A stretch of DNA of 15,733 bases from Desulfuromonadaceae bacterium (GTDB lineage: Bacteria > Desulfobacterota > Desulfuromonadia > Desulfuromonadales > SZUA-401): positions 1-15,733 of the forward strand of contig QKBP01000109.1 of NCBI GenBank assembly GCA_003246035.1, read 5' to 3'. A program made the position numbers and the translations under genes. Every line of letters begins with the position of its first letter. Position 1 is the stretch's first letter. This document shows positions 1-7,984 of this stretch, one piece after another. Below the pieces are notes generated by a model that saw nothing but the letters and a program-made list of their open reading frames with translations, was not told the DNA's origin and made no database searches.

Positions 1-160
1 CAGGAACAGGAACAGGAACAGGAGCGCCACCAGTACCGCTACCAGCTCGATGACGACAAGGATGGTGACCAGGACCGGGATCGAGATCGAGATCGTGACA
101 AGGACGAGGACACCTTGCAGGACCGGGACAGAGATCGTGATCGGGACCGGGAGCACCAGT
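1..160. repeat. Low-complexity hexanucleotide-period DNA
   Basis: The first 23 bases are CAGGAA units, and bases 74-97 and 121-151 are imperfect GA(T/C)CG(N) units of period six. The period matches a two-codon (dipeptide) repeat in frame +1. Because no stop codons arise, shadow frames on both strands stay open here and should not be read as genes. Confidence 0.7.
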
Positions 161-168
161 CGTCCTGA
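1..168 (+). CDS. 3' end of a gene encoding an Asp-Arg/Gln-Glu repeat tail (partial)
   Basis: The window opens inside this reading frame, and only the last 55 codons before a TGA at 166-168 are visible. The peptide starts with alternating Gln-Glu, passes through a short Asp/Lys stretch and then shows two blocks of alternating Asp-Arg (about residues 25-32 and 41-50), ending EHQSS. The dipeptide is kept while the codons vary: Asp uses GAT and GAC, and Arg uses CGG, CGA, CGT and AGA. This favours this frame as the coding one, although other frames are also open across the low-complexity DNA. Such a highly charged tail is probably disordered. The main domain lies outside the window, so no function can be assigned. 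The next gene begins about 30 bases downstream on the same strand and may be co-transcribed. Confidence 0.55.
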   Translation, partial: QEQEQEQERHQYRYQLDDDKDGDQDRDRDRDRDKDEDTLQDRDRDRDRDREHQSS

Positions 169-200
169 GGGAGTACACGAACCTGAGAAAGGGGGAGATG

Positions 201-383
201 ATGTTTCGAGACGTGCGCGCACCCTACCGAGGTGTTCAGTATCGCCATACGCTGCAGCAGAGCCTCGATGAATTCGAGGCGATCCTGGAGAGCGATTTTC
301 TCAGCTACATCCCCCCCAGCGTGATCTCCAGTATGAAACGGGTGATCGCGCGAAAGCGAGGGAACAGTGCATTACACGATTGA
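201..383 (+). CDS. Small hypothetical protein, 60 aa
   Basis: I do not recognise this protein. Two consecutive ATG codons lie at 198 and 201. The purine-rich Shine-Dalgarno stretch AGGGGG (190-195) is 2 bases from the first and 5 from the second, so 201 is preferred; starting at 198 would add one Met. The product is soluble-looking, with no membrane segment and no cysteines. It has a central acidic helix-like stretch (LDEFEAILESDFL) followed by PPSVISSMKRVIARKRG with a basic C-terminus. Its last 17 bases overlap the start of the next gene, which suggests translational coupling and a joint role for the two products. It follows the Asp-Arg-tailed gene on the same strand. Confidence 0.6.
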   Translation: MFRDVRAPYRGVQYRHTLQQSLDEFEAILESDFLSYIPPSVISSMKRVIARKRGNSALHD

Positions 384-675
384 ATGCAACAGCAAAGTCC
401 GGGTACGTCCCGGCGAGCACGTCGAGATCCTCGAAGCCTTTTACCGCAAATACACCGAAGAGATCGTGGTCCGGCGCCTGCGGGTCGAGGGGCAGGTGTA
501 CATTTCTCGCCCTTTCGGCCGGTCGCTGGTCGACATGATGCCGATGATGCCCCACGAAGGGAACATCGACGAGGTCGAGCGGGTCGGCGACAAGGTCAAG
601 CTTCACATCACCATGCGGATGGGTAAGCAGGCTGCGAACGCGAATCTCCCCTACACCTTCTTCGGGGGGTACTGA
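367..675 (+). CDS. Small hypothetical protein, 102 aa
   Basis: I do not recognise the family. The start is a GTG at 367 preceded by GAGGGA (358-363), and it overlaps the preceding gene by 17 bases in another frame. The next in-frame ATG codons lie far inside the protein. The product is predicted to be soluble and mixed alpha/beta. It opens with a strand-like MHYTIECNSKVRVRPGEHVE, has a basic stretch (VVRRLRVEGQVYISRPFGR), a Met/Pro-rich segment (DMMPMMPHEG) and the ending NLPYTFFGGY. There is one cysteine (residue 7), no signal peptide and no membrane segment. A strong bidirectional terminator follows 27 bases after the stop, so this is the last gene of its transcript. Confidence 0.65.
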   Translation: MHYTIECNSKVRVRPGEHVEILEAFYRKYTEEIVVRRLRVEGQVYISRPFGRSLVDMMPMMPHEGNIDEVERVGDKVKLHITMRMGKQAANANLPYTFFGGY

Positions 676-702
676 GCGGAAAAGTTCTGACACTCTCAAA
701 GG

Positions 703-733
703 AAAAGGCGCCCCAAGCGGGGCGCCTTTTTTT
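703..733. terminator. Bidirectional rho-independent terminator
   Basis: A perfect 8-bp GC stem, GGCGCCCC (707-714) with GGGGCGCC (719-726), encloses an AAGC loop. It is followed by seven T on the plus strand (727-733), and four A (703-706) precede it, which serve as a T tract on the minus strand. It sits between converging genes (stops at 675 and 751) and can end both transcripts. Confidence 0.93.
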
Positions 734-750
734 GTCTGATCATATCGGTC

Positions 751-2214
751 CTAGTCTGGTTTCCAGCGCAGCTTAGGCTTGCGCGCCGCGGTGGTCTCGT
801 CGAGCCGGCGCAAGCGGGTCTTCTGCGGAGCCGTGGTGAGCAGCTCGGGGTTTTCCTCGGATTCGCGGGCGATGGCGAGCAGGGCCTCGCAGAACTCGTC
901 GAGGATCTCCATGCTCTCGGTCTCGGTCGGTTCGATCATAATCGCGCCGTGGACCACGAGCGGAAAGTAGACCGTCGGCGGGTGGTAACCGTAGTCGATC
1001 AGACGCTTGGCCAGATCGAGAGTTTTGCACCCCCCGCCGAGCTGCTTGTCGGAGAAGACTACCTCGTGCAGCGAGCGGTTCTTGAAGGGGAGGTGGAAGC
1101 TCTTCTCGAGGCGGGCGCGGACATAGTTGGCGTTGAGAACCGCGAGTTCACTCGCTTTTTTAAGCCCCTCGGGCCCCATCGTGAGAATGTAGGCGAAGGC
1201 CCGGACCAGGATGCCGAAGTGGCCGTGAAAGGCCTTGAGACGTCCGATCGACTGGGGCCGGTCGTAATCGAGGTTGTAGCTCTCCCCGTCCTTGACCACC
1301 ACCGGGACCGGCAGAAACGGAGTCAGCGCGGCACTCACGCCAACCGGGCCGGAGCCGGGTCCGCCGCCGCCATGGGGGGTAGCGAACGTCTTATGCAGGT
1401 TGAAGTGCATGACGTCGATCCCCATGTCACCGGGGCGGGCGATTCCCATCAGGGCGTTAAGGTTGGCGCCGTCACAGTAGACCAGCCCGCCGCGCTCGTG
1501 TACGACCTCGCAGATCTCCTGGATATGGCTCTCGAACAGTCCGAGGGTGTTGGGGTTGGTGACCATCAGCGCGGCGACCTCGTCGTCCATGTGGGCGCGC
1601 ACCTCATCGGCGGTCAGCACCCCCTTGTCGCCTGTGGCGATCGGCACCACCTCGTAGCCGGCCAGTGCCGCGGTGGCGGGGTTGGTGCCGTGGGCGGTAT
1701 CGGGGATCAGCACCTTGAGCCTGGTGTGCCCCTGCGCCTCGTGCCAGGCGCGGATCACCAGCATTCCGGCGAGTTCGCCGTGGGCCCCGGCGGCCGGCTG
1801 CAGGGTGATGCCGGGGAAGCCCGAGATCTCGGCGAGGGCCTCCTGTAGGCGGTACATCAGCTCGAGCGGCCCCTGGGCGAGGTGCTGGGGGGCGTGGGGG
1901 TGGCTGAAGGCGAAGCCGGGCAGCCGAGCGACGCTCTCGTTGATCTTGGGGTTGTACTTCATGGTACAGCTCCCCAGCGGGTAGAGCCCCGAGTCGACCC
2001 CGTAATTCCAGGTCGAGAGGCGGGTGAAGTGTCGCACCACGTCGACCTCGGAGAGTTCGGGGAAGCCTTCGATCTGGTCGCGGGTCAGCTCCGCGTCGAG
2101 CGGGGCCTCGGGGACGTCGAGCTCCGGGAGGCTGAAGCCGACCCGGCCCGGGTCGGAATGCTCGAAGAGGAGTTTCTCGTTGAGGGTCAGTCCGGTCGTA
2201 CCGACGGGCTTCAT
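751..2214 (-). CDS. gcvPB: Glycine dehydrogenase (decarboxylating) subunit 2, P-protein beta
   Basis: This is the PLP-carrying half of the split P-protein of the glycine cleavage system. It decarboxylates glycine and passes the aminomethyl group to lipoyl-GcvH in the cytoplasm. The product is 487 aa, normal for the subunit. Visible signatures are the N-terminal YPLGSCTMKYNPK (residues 78-90), the DTAHGTNPA segment (172-180), YCDGANLNA (246-254) and the PLP lysine in HFNLHKTFATPHGGGGPGSG (Lys275) with its glycine-rich loop. The ATG at 2214 overlaps the stop of gcvPA in an ATGA, and this sets the start. The frame is open further upstream inside gcvPA, but that extension is not GcvP-like. It is the last gene of the operon, and the shared terminator lies just beyond its TAG stop. 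Confidence 0.96.
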   Translation of the reverse strand: MKPVGTTGLTLNEKLLFEHSDPGRVGFSLPELDVPEAPLDAELTRDQIEGFPELSEVDVVRHFTRLSTWNYGVDSGLYPLGSCTMKYNPKINESVARLPGFAFSHPHAPQHLAQGPLELMYRLQEALAEISGFPGITLQPAAGAHGELAGMLVIRAWHEAQGHTRLKVLIPDTAHGTNPATAALAGYEVVPIATGDKGVLTADEVRAHMDDEVAALMVTNPNTLGLFESHIQEICEVVHERGGLVYCDGANLNALMGIARPGDMGIDVMHFNLHKTFATPHGGGGPGSGPVGVSAALTPFLPVPVVVKDGESYNLDYDRPQSIGRLKAFHGHFGILVRAFAYILTMGPEGLKKASELAVLNANYVRARLEKSFHLPFKNRSLHEVVFSDKQLGGGCKTLDLAKRLIDYGYHPPTVYFPLVVHGAIMIEPTETESMEILDEFCEALLAIARESEENPELLTTAPQKTRLRRLDETTAARKPKLRWKPD

Positions 2215-3560
2215 GCCGCACCTCCCTTCAGGGCCGCAACCAGCCGGTCGATATCGGCACGGTTGTGGGTCTCGGTGACGCACACCAGCAGGCGATCGTT
2301 CATTTCCGGGACGTAGCGCGACAGGGGGATGCCGGCGAGGATGTCCTCGCCTTCGAGGCGGGCGAGCAGTTCCTCGGCATCTCCGGGGCAGGTGATCACG
2401 AACTCGTTGAAGGTCGGACCGCCGAAGGTCAGTTCGAAACCGGGGAGCGCCGCGATCTGTTCGCGGGCATAGCTCGCTTTGGCGTGATTCTGGCGGGCCA
2501 CCTCGCGCAGCCCCTGCTTGCCGAGCAGGGCCATGTAGATCGTGGCGGTCAGGGCGCACAGCCCCTGGTTGGAGCAGATGTTCGAGGTCGCCTTCTCGCG
2601 GCGGATATGCTGTTCGCGGGTGGCGAGGGTGAGCACGAAGCCGCGCTCGCCGCTCAAATCGACGGTCTCGCCGACCAGGCGTCCGGGCAAGGCGCGCAGG
2701 TCCTTCTCGCGGGCGGCGAAGAAGCCGAGGTAGGGGCCGCCGAAGCTGACCGGGATGCCGAAGCTCTGGCCCTCGCCGGCGACGATGTCGGCGCCGAGTT
2801 CGCCGGGGGACTTGAGCAGTCCGAGGGCGATCGGCTCCTGCACCGAGGCGACCAGTCGTGCGCCGCAGGCGTGGGTCGCCTCGGCGAGGGCGGCGAGGTC
2901 CTCGATGACCCCGTAAAAGTTCGGGTAGCCTGCGATCAACGCCGCGGTTTCATCGTCGAGCAGCATCGACAGGGCCTGAACGTCGGTCCGCCCGTCGGCG
3001 TCCAGCGGGGCCTCGACCAGTTCGGCGTCGAGGTAGCGGCAGTAGGTGGCGACGGTCTCACGGTATTCCGGGTGAACCCCGGCGGAGATTACCACCTTGC
3101 TGCGGCGGGTGGCGCGCATCGCCATCAGTGCGCCTTCGGCGCAGGCCGAAGCGCCATCGTAGAGCGAAGCGTTGGCGACGTCCATGCCGGTAAGCTGGCA
3201 GATCAGGGTCTGGAACTCGAAGATCGCCTGCAGGGTCCCCTGGCTGATCTCCGGCTGGTAGGGGGTGTAGGCCGTGGTGAACTCGCTGCGCAGCACCAGC
3301 TGGTCGATCGCCGCCGGGATGAAGTGCGGGTAGGCTCCGCCCCCGAGGAACGAAAGGGTGTTGCCGGGGGTGGCGGCGTTGCCTGCAAGACGCTCCATCT
3401 CGCGGGCCAGCTCCGGCTCGGAGAGCGGTGAATCGAGCTGCAGGGGGCGCCTGAGACGCAGCTTTTCGGGGATCTCGACAAACAGCTCCTCGTTCGAGGC
3501 CACCCCGATGGCGTCGAGCATGTCGCGCACGTCCTGCGCGGTGTGCGGAAGATAGCGCAT
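2211..3560 (-). CDS. gcvPA: Glycine dehydrogenase (decarboxylating) subunit 1, P-protein alpha
   Basis: This is the non-PLP-binding half of the two-subunit P-protein, which forms an alpha2beta2 enzyme with GcvPB. The product is 449 aa, typical length. Family signatures are MRYLPHTAQDVRDML at the N-terminus, FLGGGAYPHFIP, TAYTPYQPEISQGTLQ (the glycine-decarboxylase hallmark), NASLYDGASACAEG and REKATSNICSNQGLCAL. It starts 4 bases after the gcvH stop, with an AAGG sequence inside the gcvH tail as ribosome-binding site, and ends in a 4-base ATGA overlap with gcvPB, so the two subunits are translationally coupled for equal synthesis. Split P-proteins occur in many anaerobes and Gram-positives, whereas enterobacteria have a single fused GcvP. 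Confidence 0.96.
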   Translation of the reverse strand: MRYLPHTAQDVRDMLDAIGVASNEELFVEIPEKLRLRRPLQLDSPLSEPELAREMERLAGNAATPGNTLSFLGGGAYPHFIPAAIDQLVLRSEFTTAYTPYQPEISQGTLQAIFEFQTLICQLTGMDVANASLYDGASACAEGALMAMRATRRSKVVISAGVHPEYRETVATYCRYLDAELVEAPLDADGRTDVQALSMLLDDETAALIAGYPNFYGVIEDLAALAEATHACGARLVASVQEPIALGLLKSPGELGADIVAGEGQSFGIPVSFGGPYLGFFAAREKDLRALPGRLVGETVDLSGERGFVLTLATREQHIRREKATSNICSNQGLCALTATIYMALLGKQGLREVARQNHAKASYAREQIAALPGFELTFGGPTFNEFVITCPGDAEELLARLEGEDILAGIPLSRYVPEMNDRLLVCVTETHNRADIDRLVAALKGGAA

Positions 3561-3564
3561 CGCT

Positions 3565-3951
3565 TCAGCCTTCGTTCTCGATCAGGCCCTGGTAGGTGTC
3601 GGCGTCGAGCAGCTCGTCGACCTCGGAGGCGTCCTTGATCTGGATCTTGATCATCCATCCGTCCTCGTAGGGGGAGGTATTGATGGTCTCGGGGGTGTCG
3701 ACCAGCTCCTCATTGATCTCGATCACTTCGCCGGAGAGGGGGGCGTAGATGTCGGAGACCGCCTTGACCGATTCGACCACGCCGAAGGCCTTGCCGGCGA
3801 TGACTTGGGTGCCGACCTCGGGGAGTTCGACGAACACGACGTCGCCGAGCTGGTCCTGGGCGAAATCGGTGATGCCGACGGTGGCGATTTCCTCTTCAAC
3901 GAGGATCCATTCGTGTTCTTCGGTGTACTTGAGATCGTCAGGAAATTCCAT
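3565..3951 (-). CDS. gcvH: Glycine cleavage system H protein (lipoyl carrier)
   Basis: GcvH is the lipoylated shuttle that moves the aminomethyl intermediate from P-protein to T-protein and carries electrons to the L-protein. The product is 128 aa, full length. It begins with the family pattern YTEEHEWI (residues 9-16), continues with [20 protein letters not shown], and has the lipoylation site in [11 protein letters not shown] with lysine 63. The C-terminal [13 protein letters not shown] is also typical. The start has an ideal Shine-Dalgarno AGGAGG (3958-3963) six bases upstream. A lipoyl ligase or synthase is not encoded in the window. Confidence 0.97.
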   Translation of the reverse strand: MEFPDDLKYTEEHEWILVEEEIATVGITDFAQDQLGDVVFVELPEVGTQVIAGKAFGVVESVKAVSDIYAPLSGEVIEINEELVDTPETINTSPYEDGWMIKIQIKDASEVDELLDADTYQGLIENEG

Positions 3952-3969
3952 GGCTTACCTCCTGTAAGG

Positions 3970-4004
3970 TCGCAAAATGCGAATCGTGATCGGCGCGGAC
4001 GCCG
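3970..4004 (-). other. Two small hairpins between gcvT and gcvH
   Basis: CGGCG/CGCCG (3991-3995 with 4000-4004, loop CGGA) begins directly at the gcvT stop, and TCGCA/TGCGA (3970-3974 with 3978-3982) follows it in transcription. Neither carries a T tract, so they are not terminators. They could slow 3' decay or ribosome drop-off between the genes, but this is inference from short stems. Confidence 0.3.
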
Positions 4005-5099
4005 TTACTTTTTTACGAACGGCGGCTTGACGATAGTCGCCGGCACCCGGCGATTGCGGATGCCGATCTCGAGCTGCCCGCCGACCTTGGCCGTACCGCT
4101 TTCGAGCAGGGCCAGGCCGACTCCCTGGCGGAGGCTCGGCGACTGGGTGCCGCTGGTCACCACGCCGACTTCCCGGTTGTCTGCGTACACCGGGTATTCG
4201 GCGCGGGGGATGCCCGGAGCGTCCATGGTAAAGCCGACCAGGCGGCGAGGGACGCCGGCCTCCTTCTGGGCGAGCAGCGCGTCGCGACCGACGAAGTTCC
4301 CCTTGTCGAGCTTGGTGATCCAGCCGAGGTTCGCCTCGAGCGGGGAGATGGTGTCGCTCAGCTCGTGGCCGTAGAGGGCGTAGCCCATCTCCAGGCGCAG
4401 GGTGTCGCGGGCGCCGAGCCCAACGGGCACCAGGCCGTCCTGCTTTCCCGAGGTCATCAGCGCCAGCCACATTTCGGCGCCCCGCTCGGCGGGGACGTAG
4501 AGTTCGTAGCCGAGCTCACCGGTGTAGCCGGTGCGGCTGACGATGGTCGGGATGGTCGCGACCGCTCCTTCGAGGAAGCGGTAGTAGCCGAGCGTGTCGA
4601 GGTCGCTGTCGCACAGGCGCGCCAGGATCCCCTGGGCCGTGGGCCCCTGCAGGGCGATCTGGGCGAAGTCGTGGCTGGCGTTGCGGAGCTCGACGTTGGC
4701 GAGTTTGCCGCCGGCCTTGACCTGTTCCATCCAGGCGAAGTCCTTGTCGGTGTTGGCGGCGTTGACGCAGAACATGAAACGCTCGGGACCGAAGCGGTAG
4801 ACGGTCACGTCGTCGACGGTCCCACCATCGGGGCGACAGAGCGCCGAGTACTGGACCTGGCCGTCGACCAGTTTGGATGCATCGTTGGTGGTGAGGTGCT
4901 GAACCAGGGCCAGGGCTTCCGGCCCCTCGACGAGGATCTCCCCCATGTGCGAGACGTCGAACAGCCCGGCGGCGCTGCGCACCGCAAGGTGCTCCTCGAT
5001 GACGCCGGTGTACTGCACCGGCATGTCCCACCCACCGAAGGAGACCATGCGCGCGCCGAGTTGGCGGTGCAGGGCGTTCAACGGGGTCTTCTTGAGCAT
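4005..5099 (-). CDS. gcvT: Glycine cleavage system T protein (aminomethyltransferase)
   Basis: GcvT releases ammonia from the aminomethyl-lipoyl arm of GcvH and transfers the methylene group to tetrahydrofolate, giving 5,10-methylene-THF. The product is 364 aa, the usual size. Signatures include [14 protein letters not shown] (residues 18-30), [11 protein letters not shown] (45-55), the folate-pocket [11 protein letters not shown] with Asp96/Asp97, and the C-terminal [25 protein letters not shown] six bases upstream (5103-5105) is in frame, but it lies inside the Shine-Dalgarno region AGGAGGTGACC. The ATG at 5099, with AGGAGG five bases ahead, is therefore the better start. The gene follows metF by 27 bases, coupling its product to methylene-THF reductase. 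Confidence 0.96.
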   Translation of the reverse strand: MLKKTPLNALHRQLGARMVSFGGWDMPVQYTGVIEEHLAVRSAAGLFDVSHMGEILVEGPEALALVQHLTTNDASKLVDGQVQYSALCRPDGGTVDDVTVYRFGPERFMFCVNAANTDKDFAWMEQVKAGGKLANVELRNASHDFAQIALQGPTAQGILARLCDSDLDTLGYYRFLEGAVATIPTIVSRTGYTGELGYELYVPAERGAEMWLALMTSGKQDGLVPVGLGARDTLRLEMGYALYGHELSDTISPLEANLGWITKLDKGNFVGRDALLAQKEAGVPRRLVGFTMDAPGIPRAEYPVYADNREVGVVTSGTQSPSLRQGVGLALLESGTAKVGGQLEIGIRNRRVPATIVKPPFVKK

Positions 5100-5126
5100 G
5101 GTCACCTCCTAAATTGTTCCGTCATA

Positions 5127-5984
5127 TCATTCGGCGAGGATCGCCGGAATCATATCGTCCCGTCCGAGGGTCATCAGGTGCACCCCCTGGCAGAGGGTTC
5201 GCGCCGCCGCCACCATCTCCCGGGCGATCGCCACCCCCTCGTCGAGTGGGCGGGGGGCCTTCTCGAGGCGTTCGATCAGCCGCTCCGGGACCACCACCCC
5301 GGGGATGTTGGCGTTGAGAAAGCGTGCCATCCGGGCGCTCTTGAGCAGCAGGATCCCGGCGATTACAGGGGCCTTGAAGCTGCTGGACTCGGCCATGAAG
5401 CGTTCGAGGTGCACGGTTTCAAAAACCGCCTGGCTCTGGAAGAAGCGTGCTCCGGCGGCCGCCTTCTTGACGCACTTCTGGAGCATCAGCTCGAACGGCT
5501 CAGAAGCGGGCGAGACTGCCGCCCCGGGGAAGAAGCGCGGCGCCGAGGAGAGTTCCTTGCCGGATTGGTCACGCCCTCCCTCGAGGGCCGTGACTGTCTG
5601 GAGCAGCTGCACCGAGTCGAGGTCGAAGACCGAGCGCGCCTCGGGGTGGTCGCCGAAGCGCGCGTGGTCACCCGAGAGGAGCAGCAGGTTTTCGATCCCC
5701 AGCGCCGCGGCGCCGAGCAGGTCGGACTGCAGCGCCAGGCGATTGCGGTCGCGGCAGGTGAGCTGCAGGATCGGTTCGACACCCTCGCGCACCAGCAGCC
5801 CCGAGAGCACCAGCGGGGTCATGCGCATGTTGGCCCCCTGGTTGTCGGTGACGTTGATCGCGGTGACTTCCCTGAAGGCGGTTCCGGCGGCGAGTGCTTC
5901 GGCGGGGTCGCTCCCCTTGGGGGGGGCGATCTCGGCGGTCACCACGAATGACCCCGTTTCGAGCTGTTGCTTGAGTCGTGACAT
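5127..5984 (-). CDS. metF: Methylenetetrahydrofolate reductase, MetF type
   Basis: MetF is a flavoprotein that reduces 5,10-methylene-THF to 5-methyl-THF for methionine synthesis or, in acetogens and relatives, for the methyl branch of the Wood-Ljungdahl pathway. The product is 285 aa. Visible features are the N-terminal VVTAEIAPPKGSD with the expected catalytic Glu18, NVTDNQGANMRM, ILQLTCRDRNR (folate/flavin region), LLLLSGDHARFGDHP, and the C-terminal EGVAIAREMVA. The short length and the AEIAPPKG start resemble the MetF form that works with the iron-sulfur/zinc protein MetV, and metV lies 21 bases upstream in the same transcript. No NADH-binding extension is present, so the electron donor cannot be read from this gene. 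Its ribosome-binding site (CAGG) is weak. Confidence 0.92.
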   Translation of the reverse strand: MSRLKQQLETGSFVVTAEIAPPKGSDPAEALAAGTAFREVTAINVTDNQGANMRMTPLVLSGLLVREGVEPILQLTCRDRNRLALQSDLLGAAALGIENLLLLSGDHARFGDHPEARSVFDLDSVQLLQTVTALEGGRDQSGKELSSAPRFFPGAAVSPASEPFELMLQKCVKKAAAGARFFQSQAVFETVHLERFMAESSSFKAPVIAGILLLKSARMARFLNANIPGVVVPERLIERLEKAPRPLDEGVAIAREMVAAARTLCQGVHLMTLGRDDMIPAILAE

Positions 5985-6005
5985 CGCTAGCCTGAGTGCC
6001 GGCCG

Positions 6006-6647
6006 TTAGCGGACGGAGTGCCGTCCCGGCTTGCGCCGTGACCAGTTCTTGGGGGAGACGGTGCGGGCGAAGATCCCCTTGCGCTCCTGCTGGCGCAGGC
6101 GTTCGTAGATCAGTACCCAGGCGCAGTCGACTTCGCGGTCGGCTTCGCACTTACCGTCTTCCATGCCGCCGCAGGGGCCGTTGAGCAGCCCCTTGGCGCA
6201 GGTCGTCACCGGGCAGATCCCGGCGGTTTCGTTGAGGATGCAGTCGCCGCACAGCGAGCACTTCTCCTCGAACTGTCCGAAGCGGCGTACATTGCCTAGA
6301 AACAGGGAATTGAGCGCGCCGATCACCCGCTTCGGCGAATTGTTGGAGATCGACTGGATCCCCGCGCCGCAGGCCAGGACCACCAGGGCGTCGGCCTCCT
6401 CGACCTGGCTCTTGTGGGCGCGCAGGTCGCGCCCAGCGCGGGCGATGTGGCAGGCCTCGTCGATGATGACGCTGCCGGTCACCTCTTTCCCTTCGCCGGT
6501 CAGCCATTCCTGCATCTCGAAGACCTGCTCCTCCCCCCCCGACTTGCAGGCGGTGGCGCAGGCAGCACAGCCGATCAGGAAAAGGCGATCCTTCCCTTCC
6601 AGGCAGGCGAGGAGAGTTTCACGACTTTTCTGTTCCGAGATGATCAT
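6006..6647 (-). CDS. metV: MetV-like methylenetetrahydrofolate reductase partner, cysteine-rich
   Basis: MetV proteins (methylene-THF reductase C-terminal domain family) form a complex with MetF and are thought to deliver electrons through metal centres. The product is 213 aa with 14 cysteines. They include Cys27, Cys30 and Cys34 in IGCAACATACKSGG, Cys66 and Cys93, the CSLCGDC motif (Cys130, 133, 136), and the conserved end region CPVTTCAKGLLNGPCGGMEDGKCE (Cys145-167), the clearest family signature. A basic tail (about 195-213) follows. The ATG at 6647 lies 9 bases after the T tract of the folD terminator and has no Shine-Dalgarno sequence. No better in-frame start was found, since the next Met is residue 45, after the first cysteine cluster. 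It is the first gene of the metV-metF-gcvTH-gcvPAPB series. Confidence 0.9.
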   Translation of the reverse strand: MIISEQKSRETLLACLEGKDRLFLIGCAACATACKSGGEEQVFEMQEWLTGEGKEVTGSVIIDEACHIARAGRDLRAHKSQVEEADALVVLACGAGIQSISNNSPKRVIGALNSLFLGNVRRFGQFEEKCSLCGDCILNETAGICPVTTCAKGLLNGPCGGMEDGKCEADREVDCAWVLIYERLRQQERKGIFARTVSPKNWSRRKPGRHSVR

Positions 6648-6655
6648 GGCGCAGG

Positions 6656-6693
6656 AAAAAAGAGGTCCCGCACGTTGGTAGCGTACGGGACCT
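6656..6693 (-). terminator. Strong rho-independent terminator after folD
   Basis: On the minus strand a 12-bp stem (6663-6674 paired with 6682-6693, one G-U wobble) encloses a 7-base loop. It is followed by C and six T (6656-6661). It starts 9 bases after the folD TAA and finishes 9 bases before the metV ATG, so it separates folD from the metV-gcv operon, or acts as a read-through control point for it. Confidence 0.92.
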
Positions 6694-6702
6694 GGTTCGG
6701 GG

Positions 6703-7554
<852 letters not shown>

Positions 7555-7589
7555 CCTGTGACCTCCCTGACAGTAAAAAAGAGTGTTCA

Positions 7590-7618
7590 ACTATACGCAA
7601 GGCGCGGCCCCCTGTAAA
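7590..7618 (-). promoter_or_regulatory. Sigma-70 promoter for folD
   Basis: On the minus strand TTTACA (7613-7618) and TATAGT (7590-7595) are separated by exactly 17 bases, each matching consensus at five of six positions. Transcription would start near 7583 and give a leader of about 30 bases before the GTG of folD. Confidence 0.82.
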
Positions 7619-7667
7619 GGTTCAAGACGCCCTGCGCGCGATCGATCGGATACCGTTTACGGACAAT

Positions 7668-7694
7668 AAAAAACCCCGGTATCGCTACCGGGGT
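7668..7694 (-). terminator. Rho-independent terminator after the FmdB-type gene
   Basis: A perfect 9-bp stem, ACCCCGGTA/TACCGGGGT (7673-7681 with 7686-7694), has a 4-base loop. On the minus strand it runs into a T tract (7668-7672), five bases beyond the coding region stop. It ends the fmdB-like transcript before the folD promoter. Confidence 0.93.
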
Positions 7695-7699
7695 CGGGT

Positions 7700-7954
7700 T
7701 CATTCGTTGGCTGCCTTGGGGCAGCCGGCGCAGCCGCCGGAAGAGCCTGCGGAATCGCAGGCGGCGGGCTTGGACGCGTTGCCGTATCCCTGCTGGTACC
7801 AGCCTCCTCCTTTGAGGGTGAAGGCGGTCTGTGAAATCAGCTTGCGCACGGAACCCTGGCAGGCAGGGCAGGTGCTCAAGGGGGCGTCGGAAAACTTCTG
7901 GCGTGCCTCGAAGACGTGTCCGCAGGCGTCGCACTGGTATTCGTACATCGGCAT
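7700..7954 (-). CDS. FmdB-family zinc-ribbon protein, 84 aa
   Basis: This small protein carries the FmdB/CxxC_CxxC regulatory-type zinc ribbon. It starts MPMYEYQCDACGHVFE and has two Cys pairs (Cys8/Cys11 and Cys29/Cys32 in CPAC), the expected zinc ligands. The family is named after a putative regulator beside formamidase/amidase genes, and its biochemical role is not settled. After the ribbon comes LISQTAFTLKGGGWYQQGYG, typical of the family, and then a Gly/Ser/Ala tail with three more cysteines (66, 75, 78; GGCAGCP). The ATG at 7954 has GGGAGGT seven bases upstream. The gene stands alone between its own promoter and terminator, next to folD. A function in C1 metabolism would only be inferred from position. 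Confidence 0.88.
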   Translation of the reverse strand: MPMYEYQCDACGHVFEARQKFSDAPLSTCPACQGSVRKLISQTAFTLKGGGWYQQGYGNASKPAACDSAGSSGGCAGCPKAANE

Positions 7955-7984
7955 GGTGCATACCTCCCGTTCAATTGCGGCGAT

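Noticed and set aside
39..271. Ser-Arg-rich (minus) and Thr-Arg/Ile-Glu-rich (plus) frames in the left-edge repeat
   Set aside because: They are alternative readings of the hexanucleotide repeat. Synonymous variation supports the Asp-Arg frame instead.
2215..2559. N-terminal extension of the gcvPB frame into gcvPA
   Set aside because: The extension is Arg/Pro-rich and not GcvP-like, and the ATGA overlap gives the natural start at 2214.
4365..5951. A 528-codon plus-strand open frame across gcvT and metF
   Set aside because: It crosses two well-identified genes in antisense and has no family signatures. Long antisense frames are expected at this GC content.
5100..6700. Glycine riboswitch ahead of the gcv genes
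   Set aside because: The gaps before metV, metF and gcvT are 9 to 55 bases and mostly occupied by the terminator or ribosome-binding sites, too short for the tandem aptamers.
7555..7590. TTG-initiated extension of folD
   Set aside because: It would begin inside the -10 element of the folD promoter. The GTG at 7554 has a proper Shine-Dalgarno and gives the normal FolD N-terminus.
7597..7612. A GG-N10-GC pattern resembling a sigma-54 site within the folD promoter spacer
   Set aside because: It lacks the TGGCAC core and arises from a G/C run. The overlapping sigma-70 elements match far better.
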